A DNA stretch of 21,751 nucleotides, taken from positions 1 to 21,751 of the forward strand of contig DANO01000008.1 of assembly GCA_002497295.1 (NCBI GenBank), read 5' to 3'. A program made the position numbers and the translations under genes. Source of the DNA: Euryarchaeota archaeon UBA171. GTDB taxonomy: Archaea; Thermoplasmatota; Poseidoniia; Poseidoniales; Thalassarchaeaceae. Position 1 is the first letter of the stretch, and every line of letters begins with the position of its first letter. Shown in pieces: positions 13,775-21,560 of the stretch. The notes beneath the pieces were generated by a model. That model saw only the letters and a list, made by a program, of their open reading frames with translations, had not been told where the DNA came from and made no database searches.

Positions 13775-16700
13775 ATGATGGGCCGTTCACGAGCACGAGC
13801 GATGATCCTCGTCATCATTGTCGCATCCCATGCAACGGCCTCTGCAACTGCAAATTCATATGCTCAAGTGTACGAAGATGAAAGCTCGAATAGCAATCAC
13901 GTCGTCACTCCCTCGCCATCAATGGCCTTCGTGGATTTGCTCCCTCCCTCGAATTTGATTCATGGCCCCTACGGCGCATACGACCCACTTCAGAATCTTC
14001 AAAATACATATTCGTTGATCGAAAGGATGGAATTCAACGGACTAGTGATTATCCAATCGACCTCTACCGATTTAACAAATATGATGGAGGTCGTAGTTGC
14101 GTCAGGGGGGATATTCCAGGATTTCTATCCAGATCATGCTGCTATATTCAGTGTCACGCAGGGGCCGGAGGGAATCAGCACGATTGAATCGCTGTCCATG
14201 GAGCAATCAGTACGATGGGCGGAACCACTTCCGACTTCTTGGAGGATAGACCCCTCCATTGTAGATGGCCATAGGGCACTTTTGGATATCGATGTTCATC
14301 TAACCAGGAATATAGAGCCAGCCGAACTTAAATCCCTGGAGGAGTCACTACTCCAGTTCGCATACTCGCCTGGATCCGATGTGAGGTGTGAGGATAGATT
14401 GTGTCAAGCCAGGTCAATCGATTCTCTTGTGATAGCAAGACTGCTCATCGATGGCCGTGTAATGCACATTTCTGAGGGCGCTAGCATAGTGGCCCATGAT
14501 GCAGACTCGAGGTCGGCAATGGGCCTATCTCCGATTTCTCACGCCCCTCCCTTGGATTATGACGGCTCGGGCGAGATAGTATCGATAACAGATACCGGCA
14601 TCGATGAAAATCACCCATCAATAGATGATAACATCAGAGCTGTCTACAATCAGTTCGGCCCCGATAATTCAGCATCAGACACAAATTCTGGCCACGGCAC
14701 TCACGTCACGGGAATCATCGTGGGAAATGCCTCCGGTGATGATCAGACTCTGGGTATAGCACCTGCTGCAGAGGTCAACTTCTATCAAATTGAGTACGAC
14801 ACTTCCGGTCTTCTAGCTCGCTGGGGGACAATATACAGTATGTTCTCGCACTCGCTGAATAATCAGGCTCGGACTCATTCCAATGCATGGGGGAGCGTGA
14901 ATCAACCTGGCGAATACACCACGGATTCGAATTCAGCGGACTCATTCGTTGTAGACCAGCCATCGTATCTTGCAGTCTTCGCATCTGGGGATCTGGGATC
15001 CACACAAGGAGCAACCACTACGCCGCCTGGCACTGCAAAGAATGTACTTACGGTAGGAGCATCGACCCAAGCCTCGGGAGGGGAACCGTCTCAAAGCTCA
15101 CCATCATCAAACAATTCGGGGGGGACTCTCGACGGGCGAATAAAACCTGATCTAGTGGCTCCCGGCGGCGAGATATGCTCTGCACGTGCACAGGAAGCCA
15201 CAGCAGTCCCCGGCCAATCCTGTTCTGATGCGTTACATGGCGATTCCATTACTCCCCTCTATTTCTCGGACAGCGGATCATCCATGGCCACCGGGACTGC
15301 CACAGGTGCAGCCTTGCTCGTGAGGCAGCATCTCAGAGAGGACCTTGGAATATCCGAACCAGATGCATCTCTTGTCAAGGCAATTCTAATCAATGGAGCA
15401 TCTGATCTAGGTCAACCAGACATACCTAACTCTAACGAGGGCTGGGGCCAAATCGATCTCATGAGAACTTTGAGCCCAGTCTCGGCTGATGGGACCGCCC
15501 TCAATACACTCATGGATTACGGTCACGAGCTTAGACCGGGGGAAGCACTAGTACAACTCATCGATGTCCAACAAGGCCCTCTAGACATCACCTTGTCATG
15601 GACGGATCCAGAAGGTTCGGTAAACGCACTGGATAGCGCTTCGAGGTTGATCAACGATCTGAATCTGCTCGTGACAAGCCCGAGCGGCGTCCAGTATGCT
15701 GGAAACGCCTTCTCTCAAGGATTCAGTACCCCCTCCACGACTGCTGACCACCTGAATAACGTCGAGAGACTGCGTCTGCAAGATGCTGAGAGTGGCACAT
15801 GGGTGGTCGAGGTCAGAGACGTCGCAGGAGTCACTCAGAACGGTTACTCTCTGGTAATTACTGCCGATGCACAATGGGTAGATCACGCAGATTTCACAGT
15901 ACTGGATGACTCACTGAGAATTAATGATGATGTGATATTCGAGGGGGAACAACTCCTGATACAGATGAAATGGCGTAATCAGGGGAATATTTTGAGCGGA
16001 TCCTATAGTGTCGAGATATTCGATGTAACGGAACAGGAGAGCATAGCCACTAATGCAAGACCGCGCCTCTCGCCGGGAGGGACTGAGACCTGGGCGGTAC
16101 AGCATGCATTCCAATCCGTTGGGGCGCATCTGCTTGAATTGAGGATCGACGTCGGTTCCGACGTGGTAGAGTCGAATGACGAGGTTGCAGGGTCGAACAA
16201 CAATATCGCTCAATTGGAGATACAGGTGTCCAAGCAAGGTCTCGAGATCACCCCGTTAATGCAGGATGGCTCTTTGCCTGATTCTGACGAGATTGACTCA
16301 GCATCATCCAGAGTTCTCGATCCGACCTCAGAAGTCACCTCAGCATTTGATTTCATAGTGACAAACGTTGGTACTTCGGATGTTACGATATCTCTCATCG
16401 CCACTCCTGTCAAACAGGTGGTCGACGGAGGCGCGCTGGTAAATCCCGATGACGAGTGGGCTAGGGTAATTTCGGAATCAGGCCCCATTGAATTAGCCGC
16501 CTCAGGCCAACCCAATGACAACATCACAGTAACTTTGACCATGACTGACGAAAGTGCCGATCCCGACGCACAGGGTACGCCCATTTTTGCAGTGCCAGGG
16601 GATTTCATGTCACGAGTCATTGTGAGGGATATCCAGAATCCCACCGTCGTCAATAGCAGGTCATTCGAGGTCGAGGTCCCTCGCGTCGAGGGACTCCAGA

Positions 16701-18547
16701 TACTCGCTAGTGGATTGGATGACTTCTCTTCCCGGCCAGGAAACTTCGCCTCTTTCGATATGGCGGTCCTGAATACGGGCAATGGGGACACGGTGTATGA
16801 GGCGCAATGCTCCTCTGTCAGCGGCTGGTCGACGCGTATAGACTCAATCTTGTCAGATACAGTTCTACTGCCCGAACTGGCAAGATTGGAATATATCACA
16901 ATACCAGTATCCGTCTTGGTCCCTCCTGCGATCATGGGGTTGCCTTCGTCTGGACATGTAGAGATCGTTACATGCACGATATCCTCCCCTGACGGGGACG
17001 GTCCCAGCGAAACCATACAAGCATCTCTGGTGGTTGAAGAGAGCAGGGACTTCACAACGAAGCTTTCAGACGGCGACGGGAATGAATTAGCCCCAATCGC
17101 GGCTTCGGATGACAGGCCAGTGCTGAATATGATCAGGGAGAACTCAACGTTAGAAATTTACAACAGAGGCAATATCGACATGCAAATGTCCGTGACCATC
17201 AGACTCTCGGACTCAACGTGGGGGCTGGAAGCAACTCTAAATCCTGAATCCCCCAATCCTGTGATGATATCTGTATTTGATGGTGGGGCCTCCATTGAAG
17301 TCTCTATTGAGGCCGGCTCGATGGCCAGCATCCTGGCAACTTCGATAGCGCCACCAACAGCATCCATGGGGGATCGCGCATTACTCACGTTCCGAACCAC
17401 GGAAGGCCAGCAAGTCACAGTGATCGATTCTTCAAGATTCATTCTCCAACCACGTCTGGAGATATCCATGGAGGCCCCGGAAACCCTTGAACTGTTAGCA
17501 GGCGAATTCGCAGAATTCCCTCTTGGCATATCAAATCCAGGGAATGTGCGGCTTGATCTGTCGTGGGCCTTCACGGGAAGTGCCGATGGGTGGTCAATCG
17601 GTCTCCAATCGATTTCCCCCTCTTTCATCGAACCGAATCAAGACCTCACACTGGTCATGGGCGTCGGTGTTCCTGCTGGTTGGCCGGTAGATCAAACAGG
17701 AGAAGTAGTTTCAATCATCGTTGAAGGCTCGAATGAGCTGCTTGAAGACCAGGTTGAACTACAGTCGGCCGACATCCAGGTATCGGTCAGGGAGACGTGT
17801 GGATTTTCACTCGAGGCCTCCGAATATCCTTCGGTAGAGGCGGGGGACTACGCCATATTCTCCGCAACTGTGCACAATGTAGGCAATATCCCATCCGCCC
17901 TCAGCATGGATGTGACGCAGGAATCAGACGTATTCTCGGAATTGAGTGCCACAGGGGATCTAACGGAGATGGCACCAGGGGAATCGAGGACTCTCGACTT
18001 CACTTTGGGCGTAGACAAGGAAGCGACCCCAGGGATTGAAAACTTCCTCATAACATTCTATCCGGTAGGCCAGTTCTGCGATGAGACTAATTTGGCTTTA
18101 GACGAGCCTCAATCGGTAACGGTCTACGTCTTACCGGCCACCGGAAGCGGGATCGGCAACTCCCTGCCTCCATTCGTAATGCCGCTTGTTTTCATACTAC
18201 TCGTCTTCGCCGCAACAGTCGGAATAATTTCACTGAGACGCTCATCGCCTGAATCAGAGAACTCGGGGGAGGACTTGATTCCCAAGGGCTCCGCCCTTAT
18301 GCAGGGCGAGGCATCTACGCGCAGGATGAACGCACTGTCCACGGAAGCCGCCGATGAAACCCTTAGCACCATCGTGAAAAGAGGCGATATGGAAGCCGTC
18401 ATTAGGGACTCGATGCCCAAATTGGATCTGCCCCCCCTCCCAGGCAAAAAAACCCCCCCGCTACCTCCAAGCGGACTACCGGATGGCTGGTCAATGGACC
18501 AATGGAGAGAGTATGGTTCCGAATGGCTCAAGGAGAACCAAGGTTAA
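13775..18547 (+). CDS. Giant cell-surface subtilase (S8, Kp43-like) with CARDB-type repeats, TM anchor and cytoplasmic tail
   Basis: 1590-aa predicted protease anchored outside the cell, likely for degrading environmental protein. Signal peptide to about residue 26 (A-T-A/N), propeptide-like region ~30-255, S8 catalytic domain ~262-555: D273 in S-I-T-D-T-G-I-D, H307 in S-G-H-G-T-H-V-T-G, S503 in S-G-S-S-M-A-T-G. The surrounding S-N-A-W-G-S and P-P-G-T-A-K-N-V-L-T-V-G-A blocks match Kp43-type oxidatively stable subtilases. The oxyanion-hole position (A-A-G-N in relatives) reads A-S-G-D, so Asn is replaced by Asp406, and the Pro after S-M-A-T is Gly. A jelly-roll domain (~565-698), a CARDB-like domain (~705-818) and several further beta modules follow to ~1455. 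TM helix 1466-1487, then a ~100-residue tail ending P-P-L-P-P-S-G-L-P-D-G-W-S-M-D-Q-W. ATG 13775 and ATG 13778 are both possible starts. Confidence 0.88.
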   Translation: MMGRSRARAMILVIIVASHATASATANSYAQVYEDESSNSNHVVTPSPSMAFVDLLPPSNLIHGPYGAYDPLQNLQNTYSLIERMEFNGLVIIQSTSTDLTNMMEVVVASGGIFQDFYPDHAAIFSVTQGPEGISTIESLSMEQSVRWAEPLPTSWRIDPSIVDGHRALLDIDVHLTRNIEPAELKSLEESLLQFAYSPGSDVRCEDRLCQARSIDSLVIARLLIDGRVMHISEGASIVAHDADSRSAMGLSPISHAPPLDYDGSGEIVSITDTGIDENHPSIDDNIRAVYNQFGPDNSASDTNSGHGTHVTGIIVGNASGDDQTLGIAPAAEVNFYQIEYDTSGLLARWGTIYSMFSHSLNNQARTHSNAWGSVNQPGEYTTDSNSADSFVVDQPSYLAVFASGDLGSTQGATTTPPGTAKNVLTVGASTQASGGEPSQSSPSSNNSGGTLDGRIKPDLVAPGGEICSARAQEATAVPGQSCSDALHGDSITPLYFSDSGSSMATGTATGAALLVRQHLREDLGISEPDASLVKAILINGASDLGQPDIPNSNEGWGQIDLMRTLSPVSADGTALNTLMDYGHELRPGEALVQLIDVQQGPLDITLSWTDPEGSVNALDSASRLINDLNLLVTSPSGVQYAGNAFSQGFSTPSTTADHLNNVERLRLQDAESGTWVVEVRDVAGVTQNGYSLVITADAQWVDHADFTVLDDSLRINDDVIFEGEQLLIQMKWRNQGNILSGSYSVEIFDVTEQESIATNARPRLSPGGTETWAVQHAFQSVGAHLLELRIDVGSDVVESNDEVAGSNNNIAQLEIQVSKQGLEITPLMQDGSLPDSDEIDSASSRVLDPTSEVTSAFDFIVTNVGTSDVTISLIATPVKQVVDGGALVNPDDEWARVISESGPIELAASGQPNDNITVTLTMTDESADPDAQGTPIFAVPGDFMSRVIVRDIQNPTVVNSRSFEVEVPRVEGLQILASGLDDFSSRPGNFASFDMAVLNTGNGDTVYEAQCSSVSGWSTRIDSILSDTVLLPELARLEYITIPVSVLVPPAIMGLPSSGHVEIVTCTISSPDGDGPSETIQASLVVEESRDFTTKLSDGDGNELAPIAASDDRPVLNMIRENSTLEIYNRGNIDMQMSVTIRLSDSTWGLEATLNPESPNPVMISVFDGGASIEVSIEAGSMASILATSIAPPTASMGDRALLTFRTTEGQQVTVIDSSRFILQPRLEISMEAPETLELLAGEFAEFPLGISNPGNVRLDLSWAFTGSADGWSIGLQSISPSFIEPNQDLTLVMGVGVPAGWPVDQTGEVVSIIVEGSNELLEDQVELQSADIQVSVRETCGFSLEASEYPSVEAGDYAIFSATVHNVGNIPSALSMDVTQESDVFSELSATGDLTEMAPGESRTLDFTLGVDKEATPGIENFLITFYPVGQFCDETNLALDEPQSVTVYVLPATGSGIGNSLPPFVMPLVFILLVFAATVGIISLRRSSPESENSGEDLIPKGSALMQGEASTRRMNALSTEAADETLSTIVKRGDMEAVIRDSMPKLDLPPLPGKKTPPLPPSGLPDGWSMDQWREYGSEWLKENQG

Positions 18548-18576
18548 ATCCGCAGCAGTTTAAGAACAATCGACAC

Positions 18577-18583
18577 AGGAGGT
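18577..18583 (+). promoter_or_regulatory. Strong Shine-Dalgarno of adk
   Basis: AGGAGGT lies 6 nt before the ATG at 18590, in the 42-bp gap after the subtilase gene. It fixes the adk start. A TTTAAGAA box at 18559-18566 lies too close upstream to give a leader containing this site at normal promoter spacing, so adk may be read through from upstream. Confidence 0.75.
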
Positions 18584-18589
18584 AAACTA

Positions 18590-19237
18590 ATGGTGTCCTG
18601 GGAACGCAGTGAATCGATAATATTGTTCGGCCCCCCTGGCGCTGGAAAGGGCACACAGTCCGGTCTCATATCTGAAATAACTGGGAAACCGCAGGTTTCC
18701 ACGGGAGATATGCTGCGTGAAGCAGTAGGCGAGCAAAGTGATGTTGGCAATGAAGCCAAGGCGTACATGGAGAAGGGCCTACTAGTTCCCGATTCGATCA
18801 TCATCGAACTGATTAGAAGAAGGCTTCAGCGGGAGGACGCGTCAGACGGACTTCTATTCGATGGATTCCCGCGTACGATTCCTCAGGCCCAGGCCTTGGA
18901 GGGCCTGACTCCCGTATCCATGGTTCTTTCTCTGAACGTGCCCGACGACATAATAATCGGCAGGATTACTGGAAGGAGAACCGACCCAGATACCGGCGAG
19001 ATATACCACATAGCGCATCGCCCTCCTCCGGATGACGTAGTCGATCGGGTCATCCAAAGGACTGACGATACTGAGGAAACCGTCCGTCAAAGGCTCTCGA
19101 CATTCCATTCGCAGACAGCACCACTGGAATCCTACTACAGAGAAAAAGGGATTCTGGTAGAGATCGACGGTGCGGGCCCGATGGGCGAAGTGTCCACATT
19201 AGTCCGCGATGCGGTCAATAGGCGTACGGAGGGATAA
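18590..19237 (+). CDS. adk: Adenylate kinase (bacterial/eukaryotic-type family)
   Basis: Interconverts ATP + AMP and 2 ADP, keeping adenylate energy charge. 215 aa. P-loop G-P-P-G-A-G-K-G-T at residues 14-22, AMP-binding S-T-G-D-M-L-R and the F-D-G-F-P-R-T block, and a LID region with G-R-R-T-D-P-x-T-G-E-I-Y-H and R-x-D-D-x-x-E-T-V-R-x-R-L. This is the long-LID Adk family common in bacteria and eukaryotes, not the unrelated short archaeal AdkA of methanogens and Sulfolobus. The LID has no Cys cluster, so it should not bind zinc. It ends 3 nt before rnp4, whose SD (GGAGGG) lies within the last adk codons, so translation is probably coupled. Confidence 0.95.
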   Translation: MVSWERSESIILFGPPGAGKGTQSGLISEITGKPQVSTGDMLREAVGEQSDVGNEAKAYMEKGLLVPDSIIIELIRRRLQREDASDGLLFDGFPRTIPQAQALEGLTPVSMVLSLNVPDDIIIGRITGRRTDPDTGEIYHIAHRPPPDDVVDRVIQRTDDTEETVRQRLSTFHSQTAPLESYYREKGILVEIDGAGPMGEVSTLVRDAVNRRTEG

Positions 19238-19240
19238 TCG

Positions 19241-19543
19241 ATGGGAGCCAGAGGCAGGACTAGGCCAAGAAGGGCCAAGATCGCCTCCGACGCTGTAGGC
19301 AGCCTTGCAAGAATATGGCTCATCGACCCTTCTTCAGAAGTCGCACAGGCTGCCGGATCCGCAATGCTACGAACCGCTCGAAGAAATCGAGTCAGAATTC
19401 CAGGCGAACTCAGGATGAGGTCCTGCAGGAGCTGCAGGAAAATGCTCGACTCTTCAAACTCAAGAACACGGATAAGGGCCGGCCAGGTTATCGTAACATG
19501 CGTGAAGTGCGGAAGGACCCACAAATATCTTGGAAGTGATTAA
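19241..19543 (+). CDS. rnp4: Ribonuclease P protein component 4 (Rpr2/Rpp21 family)
   Basis: Zinc-ribbon protein subunit of archaeal RNase P, which trims the 5' leader from pre-tRNA; it acts with Rpp29 on the specificity domain of the RNA. 100 aa. Basic N-terminal helical region, then the four zinc ligands C62-x-x-C65 and C87-x-x-C90 around a T-R-I-R-x-G-x-V-I-V-T-C-V-K-C-G strand pattern characteristic of the family. Start ATG 19241 with GGAGGG about 7 nt upstream. The stop (19541-19543) is 1 nt before the ATG of the YhbY-family gene, so they form a coupled pair. Pairing of these two RNA-binding families is common in euryarchaea as I recall it, which supports both calls. Confidence 0.92.
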   Translation: MGARGRTRPRRAKIASDAVGSLARIWLIDPSSEVAQAAGSAMLRTARRNRVRIPGELRMRSCRSCRKMLDSSNSRTRIRAGQVIVTCVKCGRTHKYLGSD

Positions 19544-19544
19544 A

Positions 19545-19820
19545 ATGTCTGAAGTCAAAGTTCCCAGATCCATTATGGAAGCGGCAAAATCAAGAGACCT
19601 TCAGACCACAATAAGGGTTGGAAAAGGGGGCCTCTCAGAATCTGTGGTGAATGAGGTGAACGACCAACTCGGGTCCAGGCCCCTCGTCAAGATTAAGCTG
19701 AACCGGGGCGTAGCAGGGGAGAAAAATACGAGACTTAGCATAATTTCAGAAATCGAAGGAAAAACGAATTCACATGCGATCTTCATCAGAGGCAACGTGG
19801 CTGTTTTGTGGCGACGCTGA
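19545..19820 (+). CDS. YhbY/CRM-domain RNA-binding protein
   Basis: 91-aa single CRM domain, a KH-like RNA-binding fold known from bacterial YhbY (associated with ribosome assembly) and plant intron-splicing factors. Visible: basic R-V-G-K-G-G-L-S-E-S-V-V-N-E-V with the G-x-x-G loop near residue 30, a L-V-K-I-K-L-N-R-G strand, and a final I-F-I-R-G-N-V-A-V-L-W-R-R matching the end of the fold. The ATG at 19545 is chosen over TTG 19530 because GGAAGTGAT lies just upstream and the longer form overlaps rnp4. Probable role in rRNA or tRNA maturation, inferred from the family and the RNase P neighbour; the direct RNA target is unknown. Confidence 0.9.
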   Translation: MSEVKVPRSIMEAAKSRDLQTTIRVGKGGLSESVVNEVNDQLGSRPLVKIKLNRGVAGEKNTRLSIISEIEGKTNSHAIFIRGNVAVLWRR

Positions 19821-19854
19821 GGAATCCGACAGGTAGCCTTCATATGGTTCACTT

Positions 19855-19860
19855 GGAAGG
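19855..19860 (+). promoter_or_regulatory. Shine-Dalgarno supporting the transporter start at 19868
   Basis: GGAAGG lies 7 nt before the ATG at 19868. A CATATG box at 19841-19846 sits about 25 nt from the same ATG, which could instead indicate a leaderless start. Both favour 19868 over the earlier in-frame starts at 19808 and 19844. Confidence 0.5.
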
Positions 19861-19867
19861 CGAAAGC

Positions 19868-21481
19868 ATGCCTCGCGCAAAATGGCATCGAAGTCCAATG
19901 AATCTCTCGATTTTCCTCGTAACTTGTTTGGCATTGATTCCCGTGGTCACGGCTGGCGCTATTTCCACCACTGCTGGAGGGTGGACCCCGCCAGAGAGTA
20001 TGCCTGGATGGATCACGCCACTGGCCTTTGTGATCCTCATCGCAGTATACGCTTTGATTGTCTTTGAGGTCGTACACAGGGCGCTGGCAGCCGCTATCGG
20101 GGGAATCGCTGTCGTAGTCGCACTCCATGTAGTGGGCGACGGGCCAGATCTGGGAACTGTTGTCACTTGGATCGACGAAGAGACTCTGGGACTGCTAATC
20201 GGAATGATGATCATAGTGGATGTACTAGCGAAAACCGGTCTCTTTGAATGGGCCGCAGTACAGGCATATGCCTACAGCGGAGGCTCAATTTGGAGACTTT
20301 CCATAATCCTGTGCACAATTACGGCAGTATTTTCGGCATTCCTCGACAACGTGACAACGATCCTGCTGATTGTACCAGTCACTATCCAGATTTCCAAAGT
20401 CCTCGATTTAGAGCCCGTACCTCTGATTATCGCAGAGGTGATGTTCTCCAACATTGGAGGCGCAGCAACACAGATCGGAGACCCACCGAACATAATAATC
20501 GGCGCACAACTCTCACCCCAGGCTCTTTCAGATTATGACATGCTAGCTGGACAGGGAGTCACATTCATTGATTTCATAGTCCACGTTGGGCCCGCCGTAG
20601 TGATCGCAATAGCCCCTTCATTCTGGCTACTATCGCGCCTTGAATCAAAGGGACTCTCCGGCGCCAGGCATCGCAATGTGGACTTGTTGCGGCTTAGATA
20701 TGGAATCAAGGACATGAAGCTGTTAAAAAAATCAGGCGCGATATTAATGTTGGTCATTATCGGATTCTTCGCTCATTCAGCATTTCCCCACCCGCTACTA
20801 ACGGTGGCCACAATAGCCCTTGGGGGCGCGGTTCTGATGCTACTCTTCACATCACCACATCACGTAGAGGAGCAGCTCGATGCAGTGGAATGGACCACCA
20901 TCATATTCTTCGCAGGGCTATTCATTATGATCGGAGGACTCCAGTACATGGGTCTGATTGATAGTATTGCTGATGGTATTTCTGGCATCATTTCCAGAGC
21001 CTCTGAGGACAATAGGCTCATGGTATCCGTGGTGTTGCTCCTATGGGTCTCTGCGATAGCATCCGCATTCATCGATAACATACCATACACGGCGACAATG
21101 GTGCCAGTTGTAATCGAGCTAGCTAATGATCCCAATCTAGGGCTCGAGCTCGGCCCCCTTGCATGGGCTCTAGCCCTGGGAGCCTGTCTCGGAGGAAATG
21201 GTACAATCATAGGGGCATCCGCCAACGTAGTGGCCGCTGGTCTTGCTGAAGGGTCGGGCAACGACATATCCTTCAATCGATTCTTCAAGACCGGATTCCC
21301 AATAATGATCCTGACCATAATGACCTCAACGGTCTATGTGATCGTCAGGTACGCCATCGTATGGGAGAGCAACATCATACCATTCATACTCATAGGAGGC
21401 ATGATGGCAGCATCGCTGTTATGCACTCCAATCATCTACGGAAAGTTCGCAGATTCCGTTGACGATTCGGAAGTCGAGTGA
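19868..21481 (+). CDS. Ion-transporter superfamily permease (ArsB/NhaD/P-protein-like)
   Basis: 537-aa integral membrane carrier of the IT superfamily with about 11-12 hydrophobic helices. Two pseudo-symmetric halves are clear. Each carries a re-entrant Asp-Asn signature: F-L-D-N-V-T-T-I-L-L at about 158-167 and F-I-D-N-I-P-Y-T-A-T at about 401-410. Each also has a glycine-rich second signature: I-G-G-A-A-T-Q-I-G-D-P-P-N (196-208) and G-G-N-G-T-I-I-G-A-S-A-N-V (442-454). A basic cytoplasmic loop near 265-290 links the halves. Relatives include arsenite pumps, Na+/H+ antiporters of NhaD type and the OCA2 P protein. No arsR, arsA or arsC lies nearby, so arsenite export has no contextual support; sodium/proton exchange fits a marine cell but is inference. 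It follows the YhbY-family gene after 47 bp. Confidence 0.88.
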   Translation: MPRAKWHRSPMNLSIFLVTCLALIPVVTAGAISTTAGGWTPPESMPGWITPLAFVILIAVYALIVFEVVHRALAAAIGGIAVVVALHVVGDGPDLGTVVTWIDEETLGLLIGMMIIVDVLAKTGLFEWAAVQAYAYSGGSIWRLSIILCTITAVFSAFLDNVTTILLIVPVTIQISKVLDLEPVPLIIAEVMFSNIGGAATQIGDPPNIIIGAQLSPQALSDYDMLAGQGVTFIDFIVHVGPAVVIAIAPSFWLLSRLESKGLSGARHRNVDLLRLRYGIKDMKLLKKSGAILMLVIIGFFAHSAFPHPLLTVATIALGGAVLMLLFTSPHHVEEQLDAVEWTTIIFFAGLFIMIGGLQYMGLIDSIADGISGIISRASEDNRLMVSVVLLLWVSAIASAFIDNIPYTATMVPVVIELANDPNLGLELGPLAWALALGACLGGNGTIIGASANVVAAGLAEGSGNDISFNRFFKTGFPIMILTIMTSTVYVIVRYAIVWESNIIPFILIGGMMAASLLCTPIIYGKFADSVDDSEVE

Positions 21482-21536
21482 TAGCGCCTACGTACATCGT
21501 TCTCTAACAACTTATTACGGTCTCATCACCCGTCTA

Positions 21537-21547
21537 CTTGATATACC
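21537..21547 (+). promoter_or_regulatory. TATA-like element before the candidate structured RNA
   Basis: CTTGATATACC lies 56 bp after the transporter stop. Normal archaeal spacing predicts an RNA 5' end at about 21565-21570, close to the first structured bases. Another AT-rich box (CTTATTA, 21511-21517) lies further upstream. Assignment is by position only. Confidence 0.35.
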
Positions 21548-21560
21548 GAAGGCAAGTCGC

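Noticed and set aside
16210..17055. 281-aa open frame on the minus strand within the subtilase gene
   Set aside because: Mirror of a long real gene; composition is Ser/Thr-rich antisense of the beta modules, with no SD and no recognisable motif.
19868..21481. Arsenite export function for the transporter
   Set aside because: Family similarity alone; no arsenic genes in the neighbourhood and the motifs are shared by Na+/H+ and P-protein relatives.
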